64,000 nt of DNA, from assembly GCA_900169235.1 (NCBI GenBank), contig FWCC01000004.1, forward strand, positions 62,001-126,000. The letters are read 5' to 3'. This document shows, piece by piece, positions 22,831 through 33,344 of the stretch (positions within the stretch are counted from its first letter, which is position 1; every line of letters starts with the position of its first letter). The notes below the pieces were generated by a model. It searched no databases. It saw only the letters and a list, made by a program, of their open reading frames with translations, and had not been told where the DNA came from. Both the position numbers and the translations under genes were made by a program. Source of the DNA: Zarea fungicola. Lineage: Eukaryota; Ascomycota; Sordariomycetes; Hypocreales; Cordycipitaceae.

Positions 22831-22848
22831 TTTTTTTTTTTTTTTTTT
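22831..22848. repeat. 18-nt homopolymer T tract
   Basis: Eighteen consecutive T followed by GTTTGTTTGTTG. Plausible sites of origin are a retroposed poly(A) tail in reverse orientation or simple slippage. No adjacent element body or target-site duplication was seen. Confidence 0.8.
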
Positions 22849-24859
22849 GTTTGTTTGTTGCAGTCGCCTCTTTGCTACTGCAGTAGGCGCATCGCCGCCA
22901 TACTTGTTTTTTTGAGCTGGTATCGATGTAGGCTTTTAACTACCTAAGGTAGTGCTGGCAGTAGTCAGCTCACCTCCCTGGAGTTCGATCGCCAAATGTG
23001 ACAGGGCACTTGCTGACCAGGACAAAGACTTTTCGGCCGGTCCCATTGGTTCGACAGCCCAACCAGCGGTCTCAGGTCTGGGGTGTGTTGGATTAGACCC
23101 GCTAGAGACGCAAAGGATATCCACAGCTCGGTGACTTTGTCAGTATTATCGGCTTATCTAGAGTGCGATAGACCAGTTATCAGAGGGTAGAGATTTCAGC
23201 GTGGTATGATAGGGAAAAGCCCTCCCGCGCGTATGTATACCAAGTAATCAAGAGTACGATAAACAAGATAAAACTATGTGCTCCGTAGATAGTGAAGAGT
23301 TGGGACTTATGCGGAGTCAAGATATCGGTGGAAGCGACACGACAGGATGATGGTGCCGACAGCCGGCATCAGCTGGCAGACTGAGAAGAATAGCAGCAGC
23401 CGTTTGCACAAACATGACCTTTCTTGTTTCACTGCTTCATCCCTGATGTTGTAGCCCACGAAATTGACTTCTTCCTGCTCATCAAAATAATTGGCCAATT
23501 CTTTTCTACACCGTTTGGATCTGTGGAGAAGAAGAGCAAACGTGGACGCCCAAAAGGCAAAACGGAAATTCAGCATGTGAGTGGCCCGCTTTGATTCGGC
23601 TTGCAGTCGCTCAAGCTGAACAATTCAGCGATCTACCCTTGTTCGTGTCAGACGGCTTGATTAGTTGTGGAAAGGCGTCCCGTCAATCAACGTTGGCGAT
23701 TAGACTGGCCTGTATTGGCTGGACGAGGCGTCGGGACCGCTGTGGCTTTGGAACGAGCCAGACCATACAGGGCAGGGCATCTAGAACTGCTACATCCCCA
23801 ACCGCAACACCATAGCGCATCAGGCCCCAGAACCAGGACCGCGCTAAGGGTTTTAATAAGGGACGGATGGCCCGAGCATGTGTGGCAAGTGGGTGGTGGC
23901 AGGCTGCTGGAGTACCAGTAGGACCGAAGTACTGGAGTTTAATTGCGACACGCGATAGACAAACAAGATGAAAAAGCATCACTCGAGAGCCTCAAGACTA
24001 CCATGCACAACTGGAAAAGTTGAAGCTCGAGGCAGCTCCGGGAGCGGCCTCCCAGCTGCCGATCTCAACCGTTCAGTATTAACCCCAAACAATTGATGCC
24101 CATCCAGATATACACCGAACACACACAAACTCCATGAAAGGCCGAGGAGCCGATGTTTGAAGAACGACACACCAATTACATCTGTTGCGCTACAAGGGAC
24201 CCGAGCAGTGGACGGAGCGCCTTCAAAATTGGCAGGCCTTTCCCCACACAGAAGGTCTTCTTTTATCATGCAGAAGCCTCCAACTTGAGGCGTTGCTAGT
24301 GCCGCCTCGTCGCCACAAAAGGTCCCCCGAGTCCCCAAGGACCCTCGACACTCTCGACAATGGCTAAATGGGTTAGCGCAGCCTTTCCCTGGCGGCTTGC
24401 TCCACGGCCCGCCACAGAGTTCCGTTCTCGAAAGCCCGTCGCTGAGGAGAAGCCCCAAGCACAAGCCTGCCAATGCTGCCATGCATCAGGCATGTCCCAA
24501 GCAGTAGGCCGGCGACCCCGGTGGATACAAAAAGTCGACACTGCCGTCGCGCAAAAGTTTCTTGTTTCTCCTCAGGTCTTGTCCTCCGTCCCGTGTCTGC
24601 GTCTCTTCTTCACCTCTGGTCTTGGTCAGATTCATCCAGCGGCTTCTATTTTAGCTGCTTTGTCTCTTCCAGACCTCGTCAATTGTGAGCCCTTGACTGC
24701 CATTGCACTCAACTGCATTTGCGCATCCATATCTTTTTGAGCTTCTGTTTCTGTACGGCGGCCGCTGTTTGTCAACAGTCGCAGTCCTCTAATACAGCTT
24801 AATAAAAGGAGACCAGAGCCCTTTTCTTTGCGTCTTCAGTGACGTGAATATTCTGCATC

Positions 24860-26856
24860 ATGGCTGAGCCTTACCACGATGCCACCGCCCAGGCGACTCA
24901 CGAGACCACAACTGGTCTCCGCCGCAACTCTGACCCTGCCCTGGAGCCAGAGCACCAGCACACTCACCCTCACCTCCACCACTCGCCCCGTCTCGACGGA
25001 CCCAACGATGCCATATACACAAAGGGCACTGGTGTCCCAGAGAACCTTCACAAGCACTCGGAGCACAATGGCTCCGGCACGCCTCCTGAGTATAGCGACA
25101 ATGAGAAGCCCGCTCCTGGCATATTGGCCCAGACCGACGTCGAGGCCCAATCCGAGTACAAGTCCGCATTCCGCACCTTTTACGAGGGCCCCGGCCGCAT
25201 CATTGTTCATGTCTTCTTCCTTCTCCTCTTTACGGGTTGGTGGATCGCGTCGCTAGTTCTGCATCGCCATGACAAGAACTGGATTATTCCGTTCCTCCTC
25301 TGGCTCGCTATTACCCTGCGCATCTTCTTTTGGCATGTCCCCAGTCGCTATGTCAGCAACGCTGTCCGCAGTGTTTGGAAGCACACCGCTGTTGTTGTTT
25401 ACAACAGAATCCCCGAGAATATGCGTACCCTGGCTGGCGCCGCTGTTACCGTTGCCACCCTTCTTGTTGGTTCCTTTGTTACAAAGGAAAGCGTCAACAA
25501 CACACGTGGCAACCGTGCCATCAGCCTGCTCGGTATGGCAATTATCCTGTTTGTCTTCTGGCTCACCAGTGCCAACCGCCGCAAGGTTAACTGGCGCACT
25601 GTCATTGCTGGCATGCTCGCCCAGTACCTTATTGGCCTCTTTGTCCTCCGCACTGGCGCTGGTTACTCCATTTTCCGCTTCATCGCTGATCGCGCTGGCG
25701 ATTTGCTTGGCTTTGCAAAGGATGGTGTCACTTTCCTGACTGATGAGGCGACCGCCAACAAGCCCATGTTCTTTTTTGGTGTCATCCCTGCCATCATCTT
25801 CTTCATCTCCCTCGTCCAGGTTCTCTACTACATTAGATTCCTCCAGTGGTTCATCAAGAAGTTTGCCACCTTTGTGTTCTGGGCTCTTGGTGTCTCAGGT
25901 GCCGAGGCTGTCGTCGCTGCTGCTACACCCTTCATTGGCCAGGGAGAGTCTGCCATGTTGGTCCGACCCTTTGTCCCTCATATGACCAACGCCGAGATTC
26001 ACCAGATCATGACTTGCGGTTTTGCTACCATTTCTGGCTCTGTTCTCGTTGGTTACATTGGCCTTGGACTGAACAAGGAGGCGCTCGTCTCGTCTTGCAT
26101 CATGTCTATCCCCGCCTCGCTTGCCATCTCCAAGCTTCGCTACCCCGAGACCGAGGAGACCCTCACCGCCGGCCGCGTCGTGATCCCCGATGACGACGAG
26201 CACAAGGCTGAGAACTTCTTGCATGCCTTTGCTAACGGTGCTTGGCTTGGTATCAAGATTGGTGGTACCATTGTTGCCTCGCTGCTTTGCATCATTGCCG
26301 TGGTCGGTCTTATCAATGGTCTGATGACCTGGTGGGGTCACTACCTCAACATCAACAACCCGCAGTTCACTCTCCAGACTATCTTGGGATACATCCTTTT
26401 CCCCGTTGCCTTCCTGCTTGGTGTTCCTCAGAACAAGCACGAGCTTCTCAGCGTTTCTCGTCTTATTGCCGAGAAGGTCATCACCGTAAGTTATCCGTTG
26501 CTCCGTGTCCAGTATGCTCATGTCTCTCGAATACGTGAATAACCCGTGTTGTGTTTTCTGAATAGAACGAGTACAATGCCTTCAACAAACTCGTCCACGA
26601 CCCCGCTTATGCCACCCTCACCCCTCGCTCCCAGCTCATTGCCACCTATGCGCTCTGCGGTTTCGGCAACATTGGTTCGCTCGGTATCCAGATTGGTATT
26701 CTGTCTCAGCTGGCTCCCTCACGTGCTGGTGATGTTTCCCGCCTCGCCTTCTCCGCCCTGGTTTCCGGTGTCTTTTCCACCCTTACCTCGGCTGCTGTTG
26801 CTGGTCTCGTCGTCACTGATCAGACCACCATCATTAGCGCGGCCCCTTCATCGTAA
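24860..26856 (+). CDS. Concentrative nucleoside transporter (CNT family)
   Basis: Two exons, 24860-26485 and 26566-26856, in phase, 638 aa. The first 110 residues are hydrophilic and His/Pro-rich (cytosolic tail). A set of 10 or more membrane segments follows. Typical CNT features: the first core helix pair (NRAISLLGMAIILFVFWLTS), FVFWALGVSGAEAVVAAATP followed by FIGQGESAMLVRPF, and MTCGFATISGSVLVGYIGLG. Near the C-terminus LIATYALCGFGNIGSLGIQI matches the second inverted repeat with its substrate-contacting segment. The family couples uptake of nucleosides to Na+ or H+ at the plasma membrane; which ion and substrate cannot be read here. The ATG has a CATC context just after a leader with an AATAAAAGGAG stretch at 24801. 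A divergent or operon-like partner is absent. Confidence 0.93.
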
Positions 26857-27258
26857 GATTGAAGTACTATGAGTCTGAGGAAGACAGGAGGATGAATGAA
26901 AAGTGTAAAAAGAAACGTAAAAACAGCGATTTCGAAATCGTTTTTCGTGTAGTTTACATGCAGTTATGAGATATCCGCCCCTAAAAGGCATTCTTCAAAC
27001 CATTTCAATATCACTAATACAAATGAATCGCCTCTTATCTCCCCTGGTGAATCACATCTACCAAGAGCCTTGCGCTCGACTTGTTCTGTTGATATCCTCT
27101 ATCACTGTGGTGGCTACTACCCCACACTACCCCGCGGTCCCCGAGCTCCGGCTCCGGCATCTGTATAAGAGGGATACACATTGCCCGTATTGTGACACGG
27201 AGTAAAATCGACGTAAAATACACTTTTGAAGCTGTTTTTTCCTCCATTAATATTTACA
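26857..27258. other. Short spacer: transporter 3' region and HRI1 promoter
   Basis: A/T-rich with an 8-bp inverted pair (CGATTTCG/CGAAATCG) near 26927-26944, which may form a small hairpin shortly after the transporter stop. No gene. Confidence 0.5.
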
Positions 27259-28042
27259 ATGGCAACAATATCTCATCGAAAATATATCAAATGGTATCCA
27301 GACGAGGCTTCTGAGCCGACTTCTACCCTGGTCCTCACTTCACCCCAGAACCGCTTCGTGGATCTGCGCATCCTTCTTCCACTCAATGGCGTGACCAAAC
27401 TGAGTGACGCACCGAGTATGTTGTGTATTACCACCTTGATGCACTTTCCTCCTGCCGCCCCAGATTACCTCGGCTTGCTAACGGAGAGTTCTTACAGCCG
27501 GTCTGGTGCCGCTCGAGCGACTCGACTGGGCCATTGCCGGCACCGTGGCCTCCGCGCCCATCACGTCCCCGTCTGGCGAAACCATCCGCCGTGCAACATT
27601 TAGCCACTGGATCAGCTCACGCGCGGTCGACCCCTCGGGCGTTTCGGACGACGGTGACATGTACCCACAACCCGACGGCACGACTCTTGAAAAAGGTGCC
27701 ATGCTGAACCCGGACACGGGTCGCATCACTGACTACGACGAGCTGTGGGATGATGTGGAACCGGAAAAGGGAGAAGTGGCCGCCGTGCTTATGGTGGATA
27801 TCGGTGCCGTCAAGGGCATGGTTGTGTGGATTGGGTCATTCTGCCAGGCTTTGGTCCGGGACGAGGGTGGTGTGACACTGGAGAGGTGGGAGAAGGACGC
27901 GGAGGGGAGCTGGGCAAGGACTGTGCGTGTAGGGGGCGCGCGAGAGCTGCCCTGCGAAAGCATCGTGACAGGAAAAGTCAAGTTGGAAAAGGATGGTGCG
28001 GTTGCGTGTCAGGGTGATATGTGGAAGGTGGTTGAGCTCTAA
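27259..28042 (+). CDS. HRI1: Hri1 family protein
   Basis: Two exons, 27259-27415 and 27498-28042, joined in phase (A|CC), 233 aa, close to yeast Hri1 (244 aa). The N-terminus MATISHRKYIKWYPDEASEP and the block LVLTSPQNRFVDLRILLP match the family. So do the later FSHWISSRAVDP and YPQPDGTTLEKGAMLNP, which fit its two related beta-barrel halves. Yeast Hri1 is a cytosolic protein reported to contact Hrr25 kinase and Sec72. Its biochemical activity is not established; the fold recalls lipocalin-like barrels. It is convergent with the arylamine N-acetyltransferase gene, with only about 150 bp between the two stops. Confidence 0.88.
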
Positions 28043-28146
28043 GTAGAACACTCACGATTCAATACAAAAAGTGCACGACTTTCTCCATGCCTCGAGTTTC
28101 TAAAGAGGGACCGGCGTCTGCTCAAACATTGTACTTTCTCTGTAAT

Positions 28147-28174
28147 GGCTATCTATTGCGGGCTATCTATTGCG
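28147..28174. repeat. 14-bp direct repeat between HRI1 and the NAT gene
   Basis: GGCTATCTATTGCG occurs twice in immediate tandem in the 150-bp convergent spacer. Likely replication slippage. Confidence 0.8.
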
Positions 28175-28191
28175 TACTGTTTTCCGGCACT

Positions 28192-29255
28192 CTATACCCC
28201 TTTGTCAAGAGCCAGTCCTGTCGTAAAGATGCCCTGACGCTCTTCCTCTGTCAAAGGAATCCTGAACCACTTCTCAAGCGCCGCAATCCTTTCCGGCTCT
28301 GTTGCTACCTTTTCCACAACCACCTTCTCCAGGCTTCCTTCTGTCCTCTCGCGAACTTCGTCCCTAAAAAACGTCAGAATCCCCGCCAGTTCCTTATCAC
28401 AAGAATTACTGCTGTTGTTCTTGTCATCCCCCAGCAGCGCGCGTGCGGCCAGTACACTGCCCATGAAGAAGCTGGTGGGACTGCTGCTTGTAAAGAAATT
28501 CATGGCCTCGTAGTCAGCCTGAAAGAACTCCGTCTCGACGAAGCAGTACTGCTCCCGCCACGGCTCCGAGTCGTCGTCCATGGAGTCACGCGTCGAGTAC
28601 ACCCACAGCCGCTGCGCTGGCTCAGTATGGAACTCGAGGCTGCGGTACTCGAGCTTGCCCCGGCGCGGAGCCAGCACGGCGAATTCCGTGCCGGAGACGA
28701 GCGGGACGGGCTGCATATTCCCATCGGCGCCGTAGCCGACGTCGACCAAGTAGCGTGCGCCGTCTATTGTCACAATGAGACACATGTGGCCCCTTGATCC
28801 CTTCTTGTCAGCGTCTTGTTTTATTCTTGTAGACAGAATAGGGTGTAACTGATGTATGAAAGTTGAAAGAGGGAGGGGTAAAAAGAATGAACTAACCAGC
28901 CTCCGTATCGAGGATTGCCGGCGCGCACACGGCCTCCAACAGTCAATACGGTGTAACCAAGACTGCGCAGAATGGCAGCAAAGAGTGCGTTCAGTTCGAG
29001 ACAATAGCCGCCCTTTCCGCGCACAACAACCTTGTCGAATAGGTCATCCAGCTTGAGGGACAGTTTGTGCGTCGGTGAGTAGTGAATGCCGATACTTTCG
29101 AACGGCACACGTCCGACATGATGAAGCATCAACTGCCGTAAGCGATGCAAGGAATCTGTTGCATGTTTTGCTTTAGGATACCCGACATACTCGAGGGCAC
29201 GGTCAAGTTGCTCCTCAGTGAGCGACGTTACTGGGTCAGTATGTGTCCCGCTCAT
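28192..29255 (-). CDS. Arylamine N-acetyltransferase
   Basis: Two exons, 29255-28897 and 28792-28192, 319 aa. The intron joins TG|G to give a GGW-GHM junction, exactly where the family continues. The catalytic Cys-His-Asp triad is visible: Cys85 in GKGGYCLELN, His122 in GHMCLIV and Asp137 in LVDVGYG. The early VPFESIGIHYS segment is also typical. The enzymes transfer acyl groups from acetyl-, propionyl- or malonyl-CoA to arylamines. In Fusarium some paralogues are malonyltransferases that detoxify plant benzoxazolinone breakdown products. Which acyl-CoA is used cannot be read here. C-terminal residues after about 240 form the third, variable domain. The neighbouring GNAT gene is on the same strand but 0.8 kb upstream, so it is not co-transcribed. 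Confidence 0.95.
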
Positions 29256-30062
29256 TGGTTTGTGGCGGTGGCAGGTTGTTAAAGTGTTCTGGGAGCGAAT
29301 TATTGAAGATAAATTTCATATGAGTTCGAAAACGAAGAGAAAAACGATTCAGTTATGACACATAAGCTGTGTCATAGCTTTCGAGAGTTAGCTGTTGCAA
29401 CCTGGTCAATTTAGAAAGCCCCATGTGAAGCTTACAATGTGGGCAGTTGGCTAGCGTGAATCCCGGTGCAATTGCCGCTGAGTTATTAGAAATGCAAACT
29501 ATGGTTGTTCTGTGTAGTCAACAATTAATACCAGAACCCTGGCTCACGAATATTCAAAGCCTCTCCTGTTTGTCGTTTGGAATCTTGATGGCCTAAAACA
29601 AGATTGCAGCGACTGAGCACCCAGCTCCGTGATTGAAATTTATCGGCCCAAATTGTTCGTGGCATCGGAACAGATCCGACACTGGTCTGTCACAAGCGGA
29701 AACGACAAGAGATGCGCTAGTAAGGCCAAGGCTTCGCAAAGCATGCCTGCTATACCTGGAGTTCTTATAATGTCGATTCAATAGATACGACTGCTTATAA
29801 ATCACATTTTATAGCCTTGAAATGTTAATTTGATTTCGCCGTTATTATGCATAGCACTATTCAGCCGCTTTCACGACAGGTCAAGGCTTACGCCGATAGT
29901 GCCACATCCTGCCAAGCTGCATATGGAATCTTCATTCTCACTCGTGCCCACCGGAAAAAAGCTGCTTGCAATATACAATTTGTCATCTATTGTTATATCA
30001 TCTACACCGCCACAGTAGACCCTATTTGTCACAGGTTTACTTAGGTTACGTCTGTCTGGCAC
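29256..30062. other. Spacer between the two acetyltransferase genes
   Basis: Holds the promoter of the arylamine N-acetyltransferase and the 3' region of the GNAT gene. No coding signal or repeat was seen. Confidence 0.5.
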
Positions 30063-30953
30063 TCAAATACGTAGCCTCATCTGATACTGATTAAGGGTAT
30101 ACAACGTAAAACCGAGTCTCTGCGCTATCACATCACCATACTCCTGCGGCACTGTGCGTGGCACCTGCCATGCCTTGCCCGGAAACTTCTCCAACACGGC
30201 GCGCAGCAGCGCCGTACCTTGACCTCTGCCCCGTGCCTCCGGTTCAACAATTAATGCCTGTAAGCTGGCTGTATTCTTGCTCTCGTCCTCTGGATCCGTA
30301 ACAGCGCAATACGCCTGTCCCAGTCTGAACACGCGGCTCTTGAGGGGCTTTTTGGTCAGGCCGAACTGGCTCCAGAGCTGCCAGGGCAGATCCTCGGCCG
30401 CATGCTTCCGAACGAGCGCGAGCACCTCTGCGGGCGTCGTCTCTTCCAAATCCTGCGACGGTAGTTGCTGCTGCTGCTGCTGCGGGGCCGCGTCCGTGTC
30501 ATCAGCTGCTGCCGCCGGCTTCTCCCAGCCGACCAGGGGTCGGACAATCTCAAAACCGAAGCGTGTGTACAGCTTCACGGCCGGTGCGTTTTGCTGAAAC
30601 ACCTCTAACCAGATGGTTTTGATGCCGTCGGACCGTGTGGCGTCGATGACGGCCGTCAGAAGCTTGGTGCCGACGCCCTTTCCCACCCAGTCCGCCACGA
30701 CGCCCATGCCCCCAAGGCGTGCCTCGGTAGGCAGGTCATCACGGTACGCCATGAAAGCAAATCCAATGGGCCTGTTGGTATCCGTGTCGTACATTATGGG
30801 GCTCCGCGCGAGCTGTATGCCGTTGATTGGTAGATATGCCGCGAGATCCTCTGGCGTAAAGACAATCGGCCCCCCAATGTAATTCGCAAAGGCATCATTG
30901 GAACACTCCGCCAACTGCTCAACTGTGAAATCGCTTCCAAATCGAATGTCCAT
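30063..30953 (-). CDS. GNAT-family N-acetyltransferase with two GNAT-like halves
   Basis: Single exon, 296 aa. The N-terminal half has the acetyl-CoA loop as GMGVVADWVGKGVGTKLL (about residues 82-99), then FQQNAPAVKLYTRFGFEIVR, the classic beta-alpha-beta end of a GNAT fold. A Gln/Ala-rich linker with six Gln follows near 155-165. The C-terminal half carries a second loop, LIVEPEARGRGQGTALLRAV, and ends in a short strand (LGFTLYTLNQYQMRLR). Two tandem GNAT folds occur in several fungal and bacterial families. The substrate is unknown; small molecules or protein N-termini are equally possible. No signal peptide or membrane segment. The ATG is the first in frame. Confidence 0.88.
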   Translation of the reverse strand: MDIRFGSDFTVEQLAECSNDAFANYIGGPIVFTPEDLAAYLPINGIQLARSPIMYDTDTNRPIGFAFMAYRDDLPTEARLGGMGVVADWVGKGVGTKLLTAVIDATRSDGIKTIWLEVFQQNAPAVKLYTRFGFEIVRPLVGWEKPAAAADDTDAAPQQQQQQLPSQDLEETTPAEVLALVRKHAAEDLPWQLWSQFGLTKKPLKSRVFRLGQAYCAVTDPEDESKNTASLQALIVEPEARGRGQGTALLRAVLEKFPGKAWQVPRTVPQEYGDVIAQRLGFTLYTLNQYQMRLRI

Positions 30954-31984
30954 GTTCGTCTTGGGGATAGAAGTTATTAGTTGGAAGCATGCTGCATGAA
31001 CATTCAGGCAGCTGGTAGTTACTAACTAGTTTTAACCTACCAACTCTGTACTGCTGTTAGCGGATCCAGTACCCGTGCAGTACGCGCGGCTACAGCGTAA
31101 TTTGAGGCCATGCTAGCTGCTTGACAAAAAAACGAATGTGAGACGTTCGATGCGAAGAGGGCATGATGATGGGCATGGCAAGCACAGTAAATGGTTTGAA
31201 TGGTGTCTTGGGTCGAGCCCAGAGTCAGCAAGATCACCGGGCTTGGTGTGGGCACAAACGGTAAGCAACCATCAGGATCATATACTGCATGCATTGTGTC
31301 AATTGTGAGACGACAGTTCAGTCAAGGTGCTTCATTTTGGAAATGCTATAAAACTCGAGCCATAGACCAATGTAAATCCGGGCCAAGATGGGTGGTCGCA
31401 CCGACCAGCCGTCAGGGCACGGGTAACGAAGATTTGGCCCGCAGCGCGGCCGAGGATTAGCTCTTTTAACTTGTCAGACCTTCCAAGCCTCCGGCTGCCA
31501 GGCTAGATCTTTCATGTTCCCCGCGTTATGATTGCATTGCATCGGCACCCAGATGTGCTGCAGCAGTCAAAATTAGGGAAATATTACATGTGACTTATAC
31601 GAGTGAACGCAACTGGAGAGACGTAGCTTCCTCTCTACAGTGTAGGGAAAGCGGCGATTGTGACTCGACAAGATACGATGTTTCGTATTTAGCTTGCGCA
31701 AAGGCCAGTTCGGTGCTGACGCTGCTGGCTATTTTCCTTGGCCAAAGGAAACCTTGATGTCAGCAAACTATTGAAGTTTGCCTATAATTCTATTTTGTTG
31801 GTGCTGTTGGATTGACCTTAAAAGATTGTCAGGGCTTGTTTGTAATAAAAGCCCGTAAATACGCCGCGGGCTAGATATAAAACATCTGAACCTCTCTACT
31901 CTGATCGAACACTAATTAACATATTAAACTCAACTTGAACTTGACGGTTTTCTATCTAGTTTTTGTTTAATATCTGATTCCGTC
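30954..31984. promoter_or_regulatory. Divergent promoter region, GNAT gene and cutinase
   Basis: No gene. A TATAAAA box at 31876-31882 lies 109 bp before the cutinase ATG and is the best core-promoter candidate. The rest shows no repeat or coding signal. Confidence 0.55.
31876..31882 (+). promoter_or_regulatory. TATA box of the cutinase gene
   Basis: TATAAAA 109 bp upstream of the start codon, a common spacing in inducible fungal genes. Confidence 0.6.
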
Positions 31985-33160
31985 ATGTATAATATTGCTG
32001 CACTTGCAGGCCTGTTGGCTCTTGCTGCCACTTCACAGACTTCACCACTTGCAACTCGTCAGAGCAACGATGTTGCCAATGACTGGGAGAAGGCTGGCTG
32101 CGCAGAGCTGGCAGTGATTTTTGCTCGCGGCACATTTGACTCTGGGTAAGCCGACCAGAGGTGCTTTCATTTTCAGTGTCACTCATGCCAAGGCCAACAA
32201 ACATGATAGAAATATCGGTCCCTTTAGGTCTTGGTTCCGTATTTTGAATGCAAAATATTTACTTGCCCGAGTTTTCCATGTGGAGAATATGTGATTTGTG
32301 ATGCAGGACCAGACAAACTAATGAGACTTATCTACATCGAATATCGATACTAATTTGCCCTTGTTTGCGGTGTTCAAGGTCGGGCAACCGTTCGGCGACG
32401 CGCTGCACTCCAAGATCGGCCAAGGCAAAGTTGCTTTTCAAGGCGTCAATCCCCAAGACTATCCTGCCAATTTGGATGGCTACATCGAAGACGGCGGCCC
32501 AGAGAGCTGCGCCATCAGTCTTGGAAAAGCCGTAGAGCGATACTCTGCGCGCTGCCCGTCGGCCAAGATTGTCATATCTGGATGGAGGTGGGTTATCTCC
32601 CCCGGAGACACGAAACCAATACCATAACGAACAGTATCACTAACATAGCAACGCAGAGCCAAGGAGCTCTATGCGCCCACAAAAGTCTAGACGCTTCCAA
32701 AGGCCTTGCCAGTGAACACGCACGTAGTCAAGTCATTGCGCTGACAACCTTTGGCGACCCCATCTCCGTTTGGGCCGACACCATCACCTTCCCGGCCCTG
32801 CCGCAAAATGCACAACACCTATCATACTGCGAAACAAGCACACCGGATCCTCTTTGTACAAACCCACTCGGGAATTTCCCACACAGCCCCTCGGCATTCC
32901 TCGAGAAGCTGCAAGCCCTGTGGAAGGACTTTAGCCAGACAGGCCCTAACAGCGCGCAAAAGACGGCGCTGGGGGATCTAGTCGTGCAGCTGACGAGCCA
33001 GGCCAAGACCAAGATTGGGAAACTGGGTGAGGATATCCTTGCCGGTCATATCCGTCGCTGGATGCTCACGCCGCAGCACTTTTTGTATGGCCTCGGTCCG
33101 CATCCGTTGACTGCTCAAGCAGCGGATGATATTGTGAGGGTACTTCAACAGTCAAAGTAG
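31985..33160 (+). CDS. Secreted cutinase, CE5 family (splice frame not fully closed)
   Basis: Exons that can be read: 31985-32145 (signal peptide MYNIAALAGLLALAATSQT, mature CAELAVIFARGTFDSG), 32379-32587 (VGQPFGDALHSKIG to the start of the nucleophile elbow) and 32659-33160. Joining 32587 to 32659 restores G-W-S-Q-G with the catalytic serine. The Asp/His of the triad are expected in TPDPLC and the FPHSP segment. A tiny exon at 32210-32227 supplies NIGPF, as expected from homologues. However, joining its apparent donor (AG|GTCTTG) to the acceptor before 32379, which has a TACTAAT branch site, leaves the frame one base off. Either the donor is unusual, or there is a frameshift or sequence error. 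The C-terminal 70 residues go beyond the usual cutinase length. The enzyme cleaves cutin and other polyester or short acyl bonds outside the cell. Confidence 0.85.
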
Positions 33161-33344
33161 ATGTGAGCAGGGATTTAGATGTGCATAAAAAAGCTATTTC
33201 ATATTTCGGTGTTCTTATTTTGTATGTAGCTACTAATTGTACTTTTAGCCCAGTAAAATTTGTGAGCCCAGTTCACTCTGTTATCCCTGTCCGTTTTTTA
33301 TCACTTTTTCTTTCTTTTATTTTAGATCTACTCTCTTTAACATC

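Larger units (their letters stand above)
20500..24859. other. 4.4-kb non-coding region between VPS13 and the nucleoside transporter
   Basis: No open frame here has family resemblance, splice structure or coding-like composition. It contains the VPS13 3' region, a dinucleotide repeat (21785-21809), a nonamer repeat (22538-22562), an 18-T tract (22831-22848) and a short palindrome ACTACCTAAGGTAGT near 22929. The right end (24560-24730) is C/T-rich and is probably the transporter's leader. Confidence 0.5.

Noticed and set aside
22137..22886. Overlapping frames of 66-203 codons on both strands
   Set aside because: They run through a T tract and simple repeats, change composition abruptly and have no splice or family support.
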